Shown: positions 33,824 to 41,590, counted from the stretch's first letter. The stretch is DNA of 64,000 nt from Martinezella hainanensis (GCF_900094555.1 NZ_FMAC01000008.1:233701-297700); one strand, 5' to 3'. Notes: generated by a model from the sequence alone, not told the origin. Numbers and translations: made by a program.

Positions 33824-34924
33824 ATGGGACGCGTACTCGTTGCCAAGGATGTGGAAGCGGCCGTCAAGGGTGGCTCCGTTTATGCCGCCGGCGGCGGCGG
33901 CTGGGCCGATCACGGCCGCATGCTCGGCTATGCGGCCGTCAATGTCGGCAAGCCGGAGCTGGTGTCGATCGACGAATTGAACGACAACGACTGGATCGCG
34001 ACGGCCGCCGCCATCGGCGCACCGGCCTCCACGACCCCCTGGGAAATGCAGGGCATCGATTACGTGAAGGCCGCCCAGCTGCTGCAGGACGAGCTTGGCG
34101 AGAAGCTTTCCGGCCTGATCATCGGCCAGAACGGCAAGTCCTCGACGCTGAACGGCTGGCTGCCATCGGCCATTCTCGGAACCAAGGTGGTGGACGCGGT
34201 GGGTGACATCCGCGCCCATCCCACCGGCGACATGGGCTCGATCGGCATGGCGGGTTCGCCCGAGCAGATGATCCAGACCGCCGTGGGCGGCAACCGCGCC
34301 GAGAATCGCTATATCGAGCTGGTCGTGAAGGGTGCGACGGCGAAGATTTCGCCGATCCTGCGCGCGGCCTCCGACCAGTCGGGCGGCTTCATCGCCTCCT
34401 GCCGCAACCCCTTGCGCGCTTCTTACGTCCGCACGCACGCGGCGCTCGGCGGCATTTCCATGGCGCTTTCGCTCGGCGAAGCGATCATCGAGGCGGAAAA
34501 GAAGGGCGGCAGTGCCGTCATCGACGCCATCTGCAAGACCACCGGCGGCCATATCCTGGCTGAAGGCATGATCACCAAGAAGGACGTCGTCTACACGAAG
34601 GAAGCCTTCGATATCGGCACAGTCACTGTAGGCTCAGGCGACAAGGCCGTCGTCATGCACGTGATGAACGAGTACATGGCCGTCGAGGATACCGGCGGCA
34701 AGCGGCTCGCGACCTTCCCCTCCGTCATCACAACGCTGTCGCCGGAAGGCGAGCCCTTGAGCGTCGGCCAACTGCACGAAGGCATGAAGGTTTTCATCCT
34801 GCATGTGCCGATGGATATCATTCCGCTCTCTGCCAGCGTGCTCGACCCCACGGTCTACCCCTCCGTCGAAAAGGCGATGGGCATCGAGATCGCCAAATAC
34901 GCGCTGGCCGGCAAGAAAGGCTGA
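33824..34924 (+). CDS. DUF917 family protein, probable (S-methyl-)thiohydantoin desulfurase
   Basis: 366 residues, covering both parts of the DUF917 family: a Gly-rich N-terminal region (GGSVYAAGGGGWADHGRM, then MQGIDYVKAAQLLQDELGE and AVGDIRAHPTGDMGSIG) and a C-terminal region with FIASCRNPLRASYVRTHAAL. DUF917 was long unassigned and, as I recall, has been linked to S-methyl-thiohydantoin desulfurase. In this operon it would replace the C2 sulfur (or methylthio group) of the thiohydantoin-propionate with oxygen, joining the lyase/hydratase steps to the hydantoinase. It starts 3 bp after the carbamoylase gene. Function is inferred from context. Confidence 0.68.
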   Translation: MGRVLVAKDVEAAVKGGSVYAAGGGGWADHGRMLGYAAVNVGKPELVSIDELNDNDWIATAAAIGAPASTTPWEMQGIDYVKAAQLLQDELGEKLSGLIIGQNGKSSTLNGWLPSAILGTKVVDAVGDIRAHPTGDMGSIGMAGSPEQMIQTAVGGNRAENRYIELVVKGATAKISPILRAASDQSGGFIASCRNPLRASYVRTHAALGGISMALSLGEAIIEAEKKGGSAVIDAICKTTGGHILAEGMITKKDVVYTKEAFDIGTVTVGSGDKAVVMHVMNEYMAVEDTGGKRLATFPSVITTLSPEGEPLSVGQLHEGMKVFILHVPMDIIPLSASVLDPTVYPSVEKAMGIEIAKYALAGKKG

Positions 34925-34942
34925 AAAACGCAGGAGGCTTGA

Positions 34943-35272
34943 ATGGCCCGTGATGCTGGTCTCGAGGAATTGCTGAGAGAGGAACTCGGGGAACGACCCG
35001 GGCTCAGCGGGAAAGCGATGTTCGGCGGCTGGGCCTTTCTGCTCAACGGTCATCTCCTATGCGGCGCCCGTGACGACGGGATGCTGATCCGCCTTGGCAA
35101 GGGCAACGATGCCTGGGCGCTGGAGCAGCATGACGTCAAAACCATGTTGATGGGCGGCCGCGAGATGAAGGGGTGGCTGCGCGCCGGGCCGGAAGCCTAT
35201 GGCAACGACATGCTGCGCAAGCGGCTGCTTCTGGCCGCGCTGGACTTCGTCGAAGGCCTGCCGCCGAAATAG
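34943..35272 (+). CDS. TfoX N-terminal domain protein
   Basis: 109 residues, beginning MARDAGLEELLREELGE and containing the TfoX-N pattern GKAMFGGWAFLLNGHLLCGA with MLIRLGKGN and MKGWLRAGPEAYGN. TfoX-N domains occur in competence regulators but also as stand-alone small proteins of unknown role in alphaproteobacteria. It sits between the DUF917 and urocanase-like genes with spacers of 18 and 42 bp and an AGGAGG box before the ATG, so it is co-transcribed with the catabolic genes. Its role there is unknown. Confidence 0.82.
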   Translation: MARDAGLEELLREELGERPGLSGKAMFGGWAFLLNGHLLCGARDDGMLIRLGKGNDAWALEQHDVKTMLMGGREMKGWLRAGPEAYGNDMLRKRLLLAALDFVEGLPPK

Positions 35273-35314
35273 CCGGGCCACCGAAACAACAAAGAAAATA
35301 GGGAAGGGAAATCC

Positions 35315-36976
35315 ATGCCGAAAGCCAATCCACGTCACCCGAAATTCCCCATTCCGGGCGGCCCGGAGCTGCGTGCCAAGGGTTGGCGGCAGGAGGCCCT
35401 GCTGCGCCTGCTCGAAAACGTGCTCTCGGTCGGCGAAGATCCCGACAACCTTGTCGTCTACGCAGCCCTCGGCAAGGCTGCCCGCAATTGGGCGGCGCAT
35501 AAGGGCATCGTCAAGGCGCTGACCGAGATGGATGAGAACCAGACCCTGCTCATCCAATCCGGCAAGCCGATCGGCCTCATCCGCACGCATGACAAGGCAC
35601 CGCTCGTCATCATGGCGAACTGCAACATCGTCGGGCAATGGGCAAAGGCCGAGGTGTTCTACGAACTACAGCGCAAGGGCTTGATCTGCTGGGGCGGCCT
35701 GACGGCCGGCGCCTGGCAATATATCGGCAGCCAGGGCGTGATCCAGGGCACCTACGAAATCTTCATGCGCATCGCCGAGCGCCGCTTCGGCGGTGATCTC
35801 TTCGGCCGTTTCGTGCTGACCGCCGGGCTCGGCGGCATGGGCGGCGCGCAGCCGCTCGCCGGCCGTATGGCGGGTGCCGCGATCCTCTGCGTCGACATCG
35901 ACGCGGAGCGCGCGAGGAAGCGCCAGGAAATCGGCTATCTACAGGAAATCGCCCCGGACCTCGATTCCGCTCTGGCGATGATCGATGCTGCCGTCAAGGA
36001 AAAGCGGGCGCTTTCCGTCGGCCTCGTCGGCAATGCGGCCGAGATCTATCCCGAGATTGCGCGGCGCGGCATCGTGCCCGATATCGTCACCGACCAGACC
36101 TCGGCCCACGATCTCGTCTATGGCTACGTGCCGAAGGGCATGAGCCTCAGCCAAGTCAAGGATCTCCGCGACGACGGTCAGGGCCAGCTGATGGCCGCAA
36201 GCCGCGCCTCGATCGTCGAGCACGTGAAGGCCATGCTGGATTTCCAGAAAAAGGGTTCCGAAGTCTTCGACAACGGCAACCTGATCCGCACCCAGGCGAA
36301 GGAAGGCGGTGTTGCCAACGCCTTCGATATCCCGATCTTCACCGAAGCCTATCTGCGGCCGCTCTTCTGCCGCGCCATCGGCCCGTTCCGCTGGATGGCG
36401 CTTTCCGGCGAGGAGAGCGACATCGCCCGCATCGACGATCTGCTTCTGGAAATGTTCCCGGACAACAAGATCATCACCAACTGGATCAAGCTTGCCCGTG
36501 AGCACGTGCCCTTCGAAGGTCTGCCGGCCCGTATTGCCTGGCTCGGCCATGGCGAGCGCACCGCACTTGCCCGCCGTGTCAACGAACTTGTCGCAAGCGG
36601 CGAGCTCAAAGGTCCGATCGCGTTTTCACGCGACCACCTCGATGCCGGCGCCATGGCACATCCGAACATCATGACAGAGGGCATGAAGGATGGCTCCGAC
36701 GCTATCGCCGACTGGCCGCTGATCGACGCCATGATGCTCTGCTCGTCCATGGCTGATCTCGTCGTCGTCCATTCCGGTGGCGGCGGCTATGCCGGCTATA
36801 TGACGAGCTGCGGCGTCACCGTGGTCGCCGACGGCACGACCGCCGCCGACGAACGGCTCGATCACGCGCTGACCAACGACACAGCGCTCGGCGTGATGCG
36901 CTACGCCGATGCCGGCTATGAGGAAGCGCTGGACGAAGTTGCGAAAAAGGATGTGCCCTATATCCGTTTGGGATAA
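35315..36976 (+). CDS. Urocanate hydratase homologue, probable (S-methyl-)thiourocanate hydratase
   Basis: 553 residues, full urocanase length. NAD-binding and structural motifs are retained: YIGSQGVIQGTYE, TAGLGGMGGAQPLAG, VTDQTSAHD and FCRAIGPFRW. Residues near the active site differ from HutU: DHLDAGAMAHPNIMTE at 440-455 replaces the family's DHLD-S/C-GSVASPNRETE, and HSGGGGYAGYMTSCG at 486-500 replaces HHGGGVGMGFSQHSG. The loss of the Arg in NRETE and of the HHGGGVG loop argues against plain urocanate. With the MIO-less lyase it is best read as a thiourocanate-type hydratase. It ends the operon; GGGAAGGG precedes the start. Confidence 0.75.
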   Translation: MPKANPRHPKFPIPGGPELRAKGWRQEALLRLLENVLSVGEDPDNLVVYAALGKAARNWAAHKGIVKALTEMDENQTLLIQSGKPIGLIRTHDKAPLVIMANCNIVGQWAKAEVFYELQRKGLICWGGLTAGAWQYIGSQGVIQGTYEIFMRIAERRFGGDLFGRFVLTAGLGGMGGAQPLAGRMAGAAILCVDIDAERARKRQEIGYLQEIAPDLDSALAMIDAAVKEKRALSVGLVGNAAEIYPEIARRGIVPDIVTDQTSAHDLVYGYVPKGMSLSQVKDLRDDGQGQLMAASRASIVEHVKAMLDFQKKGSEVFDNGNLIRTQAKEGGVANAFDIPIFTEAYLRPLFCRAIGPFRWMALSGEESDIARIDDLLLEMFPDNKIITNWIKLAREHVPFEGLPARIAWLGHGERTALARRVNELVASGELKGPIAFSRDHLDAGAMAHPNIMTEGMKDGSDAIADWPLIDAMMLCSSMADLVVVHSGGGGYAGYMTSCGVTVVADGTTAADERLDHALTNDTALGVMRYADAGYEEALDEVAKKDVPYIRLG

Positions 36977-37042
36977 GCGCGTCTGTTCTTACCCATTCTG
37001 AAAGACTATGGTCCCGGGCAATTCGTAACGACCTGTTGTACA

Positions 37043-37089
37043 CGCAATTCTGGACGTAAAGCCGCTATAAGCTTTTCCCGGAATTGCTT
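37043..37089. repeat. RIME-like dispersed repeat, copy B
   Basis: GCAATTCT (37044-37051) pairs with GGAATTGC (37080-37087) around AAAGCCGCTATAAGCTTTTCC. It lies between the catabolic operon and the methyltransferase-like gene at 37103. Confidence 0.65.
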
Positions 37090-37102
37090 TGGAGAGTTGC
37101 CC

Positions 37103-37777
37103 GTGATCCCCTGGACTTTGCTCGATACTGCGAAAATCCCTGGCGGCGGCGAGCTGCGCCTGAAGCAGCGCGGCCAGGAATTTTCCATCATGCTCGGCAC
37201 CAACGAGCTGATGAATAGCCGTCTGAGCGGCTCGGAGCGGGCGCTTGCCACGCTTTCCTGCGAGAAGATCAAGGGCCGGAAGGCCCCGCACATACTGATC
37301 GGCGGCCTCGGCATGGGCTTCACCTTGCGCGCGGCCCTCGGCGAACTCGATGCGGACGCGAAGGTCACGGTCGCGGAGCTGGTTCCGGCTGTTGTGACCT
37401 GGGCACGCGGGCCGATGGCGACGGTTTTCGACGGCTGCCTTGATGACCCGCGAGTCGCCATTCACGAGGGCGACGTGCGCCCGCTCATCCGCGCCCGCAA
37501 GGCGGCCTACGACGCCATTCTGCTCGATGTCGACAACGGCCCGGATGGCATTACGTCAGAGGCCAATGACGGGCTCTACGACTATCAGGGCCTCAAGGCA
37601 GCGCGCGATGCGCTGCGGCCCGGTGGAGTGCTCGCGGTCTGGTCTTCAGGACCTGACGAGCGTTTCACGAAACGCCTGCGCGACAGCGGCTTTGCAGCCG
37701 AGGTGGTCAATACGCGCGCCAACGGCAAGACAGGCGCGCGTCATGTCATCTGGCTGGCGGTGAAGGCCAGATCGTAA
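37103..37777 (+). CDS. Spermidine synthase-like SAM-dependent methyltransferase fold protein
   Basis: 224 residues from GTG 37103 with GGAGAG at 37091-37096; TTG at 37097 is an alternative. The Rossmann core reads HILIGGLGMGFTLRAAL and VTVAELVPAVVTWARG, then YDAILLDVDNGPDG, the pattern of the polyamine aminopropyltransferase superfamily. Length is below that of true spermidine synthase and the N-terminal beta-domain is minimal, so a polyamine role is doubtful. It is a common single gene in rhizobia. Confidence 0.8.
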   Translation: MIPWTLLDTAKIPGGGELRLKQRGQEFSIMLGTNELMNSRLSGSERALATLSCEKIKGRKAPHILIGGLGMGFTLRAALGELDADAKVTVAELVPAVVTWARGPMATVFDGCLDDPRVAIHEGDVRPLIRARKAAYDAILLDVDNGPDGITSEANDGLYDYQGLKAARDALRPGGVLAVWSSGPDERFTKRLRDSGFAAEVVNTRANGKTGARHVIWLAVKARS

Positions 37778-37842
37778 CGCCTGGAATTGAAATCGCCGCG
37801 CCGTTGCTATATATCAATGTCATATCTCAAAGGAGTTATGGC

Positions 37843-38085
37843 ATGGACACCGCAAAAATCTTCTGGTCCGGCCGCTCGCAGGCCGTACGCTTGCCGAAGG
37901 AATTCCGTATCGACGGCGAAGAAGTGCGCATCCGCCGGCAGGGGAAATCAATCATTCTGGAGCCGATCGCGGAAGATTGGGATTGGCTGGAAGCGATCAC
38001 TGGGCCGGTCGATCAAGACTTCGTGGAAGCGACCGAGGAAGAGCCGGCTGAGCAGCAGCGCCCCGAGTTGGATATTTTCAAGTGA
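37843..38085 (+). CDS. vapB: VapB-type antitoxin
   Basis: 80 residues from ATG 37843, preceded by AAAGGAG; an upstream in-frame start at 37804 lacks such a site. The N-terminal swapped-hairpin AbrB/MazE-like DNA-binding motif reads WSGRSQAVRLPKEFRI, then GEEVRIRRQGKSIILEPI. The acidic C-terminal tail (EATEEEPAEQQ) would bind and block the VapC toxin. Its stop overlaps the vapC start by 4 bp. VapBC complexes usually repress their own promoter. Confidence 0.9.
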   Translation: MDTAKIFWSGRSQAVRLPKEFRIDGEEVRIRRQGKSIILEPIAEDWDWLEAITGPVDQDFVEATEEEPAEQQRPELDIFK

Positions 38086-38486
38086 AGTATCTGCTCGACA
38101 GCAATGCCGTCATCGCCTTGATGAAGGGACACTCCGGCTTCATGAGTGAACTTCGCAGACACAAGCCACAGGACTTTGCCATTCCGGCCATCGTTGCGCA
38201 CGAACTGTTCTATGGCGCTTACAAAGGCCAGCGTGTTGCCGAGAACCTTGCGCGTGTGGAAGCTCTTCAGTTCGAGACGCTGGATTTCGACAAGGAAGAT
38301 GCCCGTGTGGCCGGTGAAATTCGCGCTGCCCTTGCTTTCCTTGGCACACCGATCGGCGCCTATGACGTTCTGATCGCAGGCCAGGCAATCGCCCGCGATC
38401 TGATCCTCGTGACGCACAATGTCAGGGAATTTCAGCGCATTCGACAGCTGCGTTTCGAGGACTGGGAGTCCTTGCCGAGCGGCTAG
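38082..38486 (+). CDS. vapC: VapC-type PIN-domain ribonuclease toxin
   Basis: 134 residues from a GTG at 38082 that overlaps the vapB stop. The PIN-domain acidic residues are Asp6 (LLDSNAV), Glu41 (AHELFYG) and Asp95 (GAYDVLIA), with Asn113 in THNVREF; all are present, so the enzyme looks active. VapC proteins cut tRNA or rRNA when the antitoxin is degraded. Its TAG stop codon is the first triplet of a RIME-like repeat. Confidence 0.92.
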   Translation: MKYLLDSNAVIALMKGHSGFMSELRRHKPQDFAIPAIVAHELFYGAYKGQRVAENLARVEALQFETLDFDKEDARVAGEIRAALAFLGTPIGAYDVLIAGQAIARDLILVTHNVREFQRIRQLRFEDWESLPSG

Positions 38487-38588
38487 AGCATTTCCGCTTT
38501 TCTTCGAATCGCTGAAATGCTCCAGCTTATTATTCCTTTACGCATTCCGGACGGAAAACCGCTACGCACTTTTCCTGGAAATACTCTA
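38484..38588. repeat. RIME-like dispersed repeat, copy C, between two convergent stop codons
   Basis: It starts TAGAGCATTTC, whose GAGCATTTC pairs with GAAATGCTC 25 bp on, and ends with the AACCGCTACGCACTTTTCC core and ACTCTA. The first TAG is the vapC stop and the last CTA is the stop (complement) of the GFA gene, so the element exactly fills the gap. Confidence 0.75.
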
Positions 38589-38990
38589 GAGATAGCGCGT
38601 TTCCTCCGGGGCATGATCGAAGCGATCGTCGCGGCCGTCGAAATATCCCACAGGAAGCGAGGCGAGTTCCTCGTCGGTCGTATCGTCCAGGCAGCTGACG
38701 CTGATCGCATAAAACTTGCCGCCGAGTGCAGGGTTTTCACCCCAGTTGAAGGAGCTGATGCCGCAACTCTTGCAGAAGAGGTGATGCAGGATGCGCGGAC
38801 CGAACTGGTATTCGCCGATGCTGCCCTCGCCCGATGTCAGCCGGAAGTCGGCGGGTGTGGCGACGGCCAGCCAATTGCGCTTCTTCTTGCAGATCGAGCA
38901 GTTGCATTTGAAGGTCCCGCCCTGCAGATCGAGATCGGCTTCGTAAGCGACGGCACCGCAATGGCAACTTCCATGATAGGTTTTCTTCAT
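38586..38990 (-). CDS. GFA (CENP-V) family zinc-binding protein
   Basis: 134 residues from ATG 38990; the open frame goes on upstream into the SRPBCC gene but the GFA domain starts at MKKTYHGSCHCGAVAYE. Zinc-ligand cysteines are in SCHCGAV, KCNCSICKKK and CKSCGISSF. The role is unknown; other members use glutathione adducts. It is the third gene of an ArsR-SRPBCC-GFA run, with its start 6 bp before the SRPBCC stop. Confidence 0.85.
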   Translation of the reverse strand: MKKTYHGSCHCGAVAYEADLDLQGGTFKCNCSICKKKRNWLAVATPADFRLTSGEGSIGEYQFGPRILHHLFCKSCGISSFNWGENPALGGKFYAISVSCLDDTTDEELASLPVGYFDGRDDRFDHAPEETRYL

Positions 38991-38995
38991 CACTC

Positions 38996-39478
38996 TCATC
39001 CTTCCCTTGAGGTGGCTTCTGCGTAGGCGACGTATTTGTCGAGGGCCTGTTCCCAGCCGCCGGTCTGCAATCTCAGTTCGATATCGTCTGGTAGTTCGAC
39101 CTTGCGGAAGACGAGGCGCGTCTTCTCGCCAAGCTCTTGAAATTCCACGGTCACCTGCATGGGATGCTCGGCCTTGTCCTCCTGGTTTTCCCAGGCGAAG
39201 GTGAAGACGAGGCGCTCGGGCGGGGCGATCTCCAGATAGCGACCGTGGCTCCAATACTCCTTGCCCTCAGGCGTCAGAATGCAATGCCGCCAGGCGCCGC
39301 CCTCCCGCAGGTCGACGGAGACCGATGAGGCAGTCGTGGTCTGCGGTCCCCACCAGCGCATCAGATGTTCCGGCTCCGTCCAGAGGCGAAACAAGAGGGC
39401 GCGCGGCGCGGCAATATCGCGGGTCAGCACAATCTCGCGCGGTGGGCGCAAGCTGCCGCCCTCAGTTGCTGGGTTCAT
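38996..39478 (-). CDS. SRPBCC (AHSA1-like) domain protein
   Basis: 160 residues from ATG 39478. AHSA1/START-like fold: EIVLTRDIAAPRALLFRLWT, then EHLMRWWGPQ, LTPEGKEYWSHGRYLEIAPP and a C-terminal helix GGWEQALDKYVAYAE. Genes of this family are typically paired with ArsR regulators, as here; the two overlap by 17 bp. They bind small hydrophobic ligands or act as stress chaperones; no specific role is shown. Confidence 0.88.
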   Translation of the reverse strand: MNPATEGGSLRPPREIVLTRDIAAPRALLFRLWTEPEHLMRWWGPQTTTASSVSVDLREGGAWRHCILTPEGKEYWSHGRYLEIAPPERLVFTFAWENQEDKAEHPMQVTVEFQELGEKTRLVFRKVELPDDIELRLQTGGWEQALDKYVAYAEATSREG

Positions 39479-39803
39479 TCTTTCCTCCCTTTTGCAATAG
39501 TGCCGCGTAGGCTTCCAGGCGATCGAGATTGTCGTTCCAGAACTGGCGGTAACTCTCCAGCCAGTCATCCACCTGCCGGAGCGGCTTCGGCTCCAGCCGG
39601 CAGGGCCGCCATTGGGCCTCCCTCCCCTTCGAAATCAGGCCGGCCTTTTCCAGCACCTTCAGATGCTTGGAGACAGCGACCAGCGACATGTCGAAAGGTT
39701 CGGCCAGTTCGGAAACGGATGCCTCGCCATTCGCCAGCCGCGCCAGGATTGCCCGGCGGGTCGGGTCGGCAAGGGCCGAGAGGGTGATGCTCAAAGTGTC
39801 CAT
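39462..39803 (-). CDS. ArsR-family winged-helix transcriptional regulator
   Basis: 113 residues beginning MDTLSITLSALADPTRRAIL. The winged helix shows GEASVSELAEPFDMSLVAVSKHLKVLEKAGLI as separate helix, turn and recognition segments. No metal-binding cysteines are present in the recognition helix, so it belongs to the non-metal SRPBCC-linked group. It probably autoregulates the three-gene operon from the AT-rich promoter just upstream (39804-39850). Confidence 0.9.
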   Translation of the reverse strand: MDTLSITLSALADPTRRAILARLANGEASVSELAEPFDMSLVAVSKHLKVLEKAGLISKGREAQWRPCRLEPKPLRQVDDWLESYRQFWNDNLDRLEAYAALLQKGGKNEPSN

Positions 39804-39893
39804 GCGACTTTCTAAACCAATCAGTTAATTAACTTATAGGTTTAATATAGGCCGCAAGCGAGTGATGTCAAGAAGCGCCTGCAGCGTGCGATT

Positions 39894-40280
39894 TCAGAAA
39901 ACGATGTTGGATACTTCGATCAGATTCTGATCCGGATCTCGGAAATAGACCGAGAGAATAGGACCGGTTGCGCCGGTCCGGCGCACGGGGCCTTCCTCGA
40001 TCGCTACGCCCTCGGCCTGCAAGTGAGCGATGATGTCATCGAGCGGCGTGGCGCTGATGAAGCAGAGATCGGCGGAGCCCGGCGTCGGCCGCTCGGCCTT
40101 CGGCTCGAACTCATGTCCTGCGCGGTGCAGGTTGATCTTCTGACTGCCGAAGGTCAGGGCCTTGCGGCCCTCCCCGAAGGTTTCGACACCCATGCCGAGG
40201 ATGCGGGCATAGAAATCGCAGCTCTCATCGATGCTCGCGACCGTGAGCACCAGATGATCGAGATGGTCGATGCGGATCAT
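39894..40280 (-). CDS. VOC-family protein
   Basis: 128 residues from ATG 40280, where GGAGG precedes; 40298 would add six residues. The two beta-alpha-beta-beta-beta modules are visible: RIDHLDHLVLTVASIDESC with FYARILGMGVETF, and ADLCFISATPLDDII with YFRDPDQNLIEVSN, giving the usual His/Glu ligand positions. It resembles glyoxalase-like virulence-protein/fosfomycin-resistance relatives. It is downstream of the MFS exporter on the same strand with 14 bp between them. Confidence 0.87.
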   Translation of the reverse strand: MIRIDHLDHLVLTVASIDESCDFYARILGMGVETFGEGRKALTFGSQKINLHRAGHEFEPKAERPTPGSADLCFISATPLDDIIAHLQAEGVAIEEGPVRRTGATGPILSVYFRDPDQNLIEVSNIVF

Positions 40281-40294
40281 GGCGGCCTCCGGTC

Positions 40295-41590
40295 TCAACG
40301 ACGCGCCAGCCTAGCAACGGCAAGAGCGCTGACGAGGCATAGTGCCAGCATGATGAGGATGAAGGCAACCACGGCATTCCAGCCATCGGCAAGCCAGAAG
40401 TAGCCGCCGAGCGAACCGGCGATGCTGGAGCCGAGATAATAGGCCAGCAGGTAAAGCGAGGAGGCGTGCCCCTTGAAGCCGTGGGCAAGCCGGCCCACCA
40501 ACGCACTGGCGACGGAATGCGCCATGAAGAAGCCGATCGTCACCAGAACGATGCCGAGAATGATCAGCGGCAGCGAGCTGGAGAGCGTCACCGCCGCCCC
40601 AAGCGCTGCGATCAGCACGCCAATCGGCAGCACGATGAAATGGCCGATGCGATCACCAAGCAGGCCCGCGGCCCAGGATGCGACGATGCCGAAGAGATAG
40701 GCGGTGAAGATCAGGCCCAGCTCGGTCTGGCTGAGATTATAAGGCGCGGCGACCAGGCGGAAGCCGGCATAATTATAGACCGTGACAAAGGAGCCCATGA
40801 CAAGAAAGGCGATGGCAAAGAGAAATGGCAGCGCCGTATTGCCGAAGTGGCCGCCCCAGGCCTTTACGTGAAAGGCGGCATCGAAGCCCTTGCGCGGGGT
40901 GAAATTGCGCGACGGCGGCAGCAGATAAAGGAAGCCGACGGCGGCGATCAGGCCGAGAATGCCGACCGTTGCCAGCGCCGGTCGCCAGCTCAGATATTCC
41001 GCGATTGTACCCGTCACGACGCGCCCGGCCATGCCGCCAAAGGCGTTGCCGGCGATATAGAGACCCATGGCGCCGCCGAGGCCCCGCGGCTCGATCTCTT
41101 CGGCCAGATAAGTCATGGCGACGGCGGGGACGCCGCCCAAAAGGAAGCCCTCAAGCGCACGGACAGCGAGCAGCATGTGCCAGCTCGGAGACACCGCGCA
41201 AACGATCGTACAGATGGCAGCGCCGAGCAGCGATATGAACATCAGGCTGCGGCGGCCGAGGCTTTCGGAAACGGCCGCGGCGCCGAAGATCGCAAAGGCG
41301 AGAAAGCCGGTCGAAAGCGACAGCGACAGCGAGCTTGCGGCGGGCGTGACACCGAAATCCTGAGAGAAGATCGGCATCAGCGGCTGCACGCAATAGAGCA
41401 GCGAGAAGGTGGCAAAGCCAGAGAGAAACAGCGCGATGGTCGCGCGGCGGAAGGCGGGCGTGCCGCGCGTCAGGAATTGGCGAGACTCGGCCGGCGGCTC
41501 GCTCCTGACGAGTGTCAATTCGGGACTGGACGGAACTTCGGAAGCAGTGATTGCCTGCTGTCTAGCGGCGCGAAACATGGGGGCACCCAA
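40295..41590 (-). CDS. Major facilitator superfamily transporter
   Basis: 431 residues, about 12 membrane helices after a ~45-residue cytoplasmic lead. MFS landmarks are SEPS/E-type loop residues near AAAVSESLGRRSLMFISLLGA (helices 2-3), LPAVRALEGFLLGGVPAV-like helix 4 sequence, and GLLGDRIGHFIVLPIG between helices 8 and 9. It resembles the YnfM-type drug/arabinose efflux group. A LysR regulator is divergently transcribed from it. Confidence 0.9.
   Translation of the reverse strand: MGAPMFRAARQQAITASEVPSSPELTLVRSEPPAESRQFLTRGTPAFRRATIALFLSGFATFSLLYCVQPLMPIFSQDFGVTPAASSLSLSLSTGFLAFAIFGAAAVSESLGRRSLMFISLLGAAICTIVCAVSPSWHMLLAVRALEGFLLGGVPAVAMTYLAEEIEPRGLGGAMGLYIAGNAFGGMAGRVVTGTIAEYLSWRPALATVGILGLIAAVGFLYLLPPSRNFTPRKGFDAAFHVKAWGGHFGNTALPFLFAIAFLVMGSFVTVYNYAGFRLVAAPYNLSQTELGLIFTAYLFGIVASWAAGLLGDRIGHFIVLPIGVLIAALGAAVTLSSSLPLIILGIVLVTIGFFMAHSVASALVGRLAHGFKGHASSLYLLAYYLGSSIAGSLGGYFWLADGWNAVVAFILIMLALCLVSALAVARLARR

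Noticed and set aside
29540..36976. Ordinary histidine utilisation (hut) operon
   Set aside because: The lyase lacks the MIO triad, the urocanase motifs are altered, and imidazolonepropionase and formiminoglutamate genes are missing while hydantoinase, carbamoylase and DUF917 genes are present.
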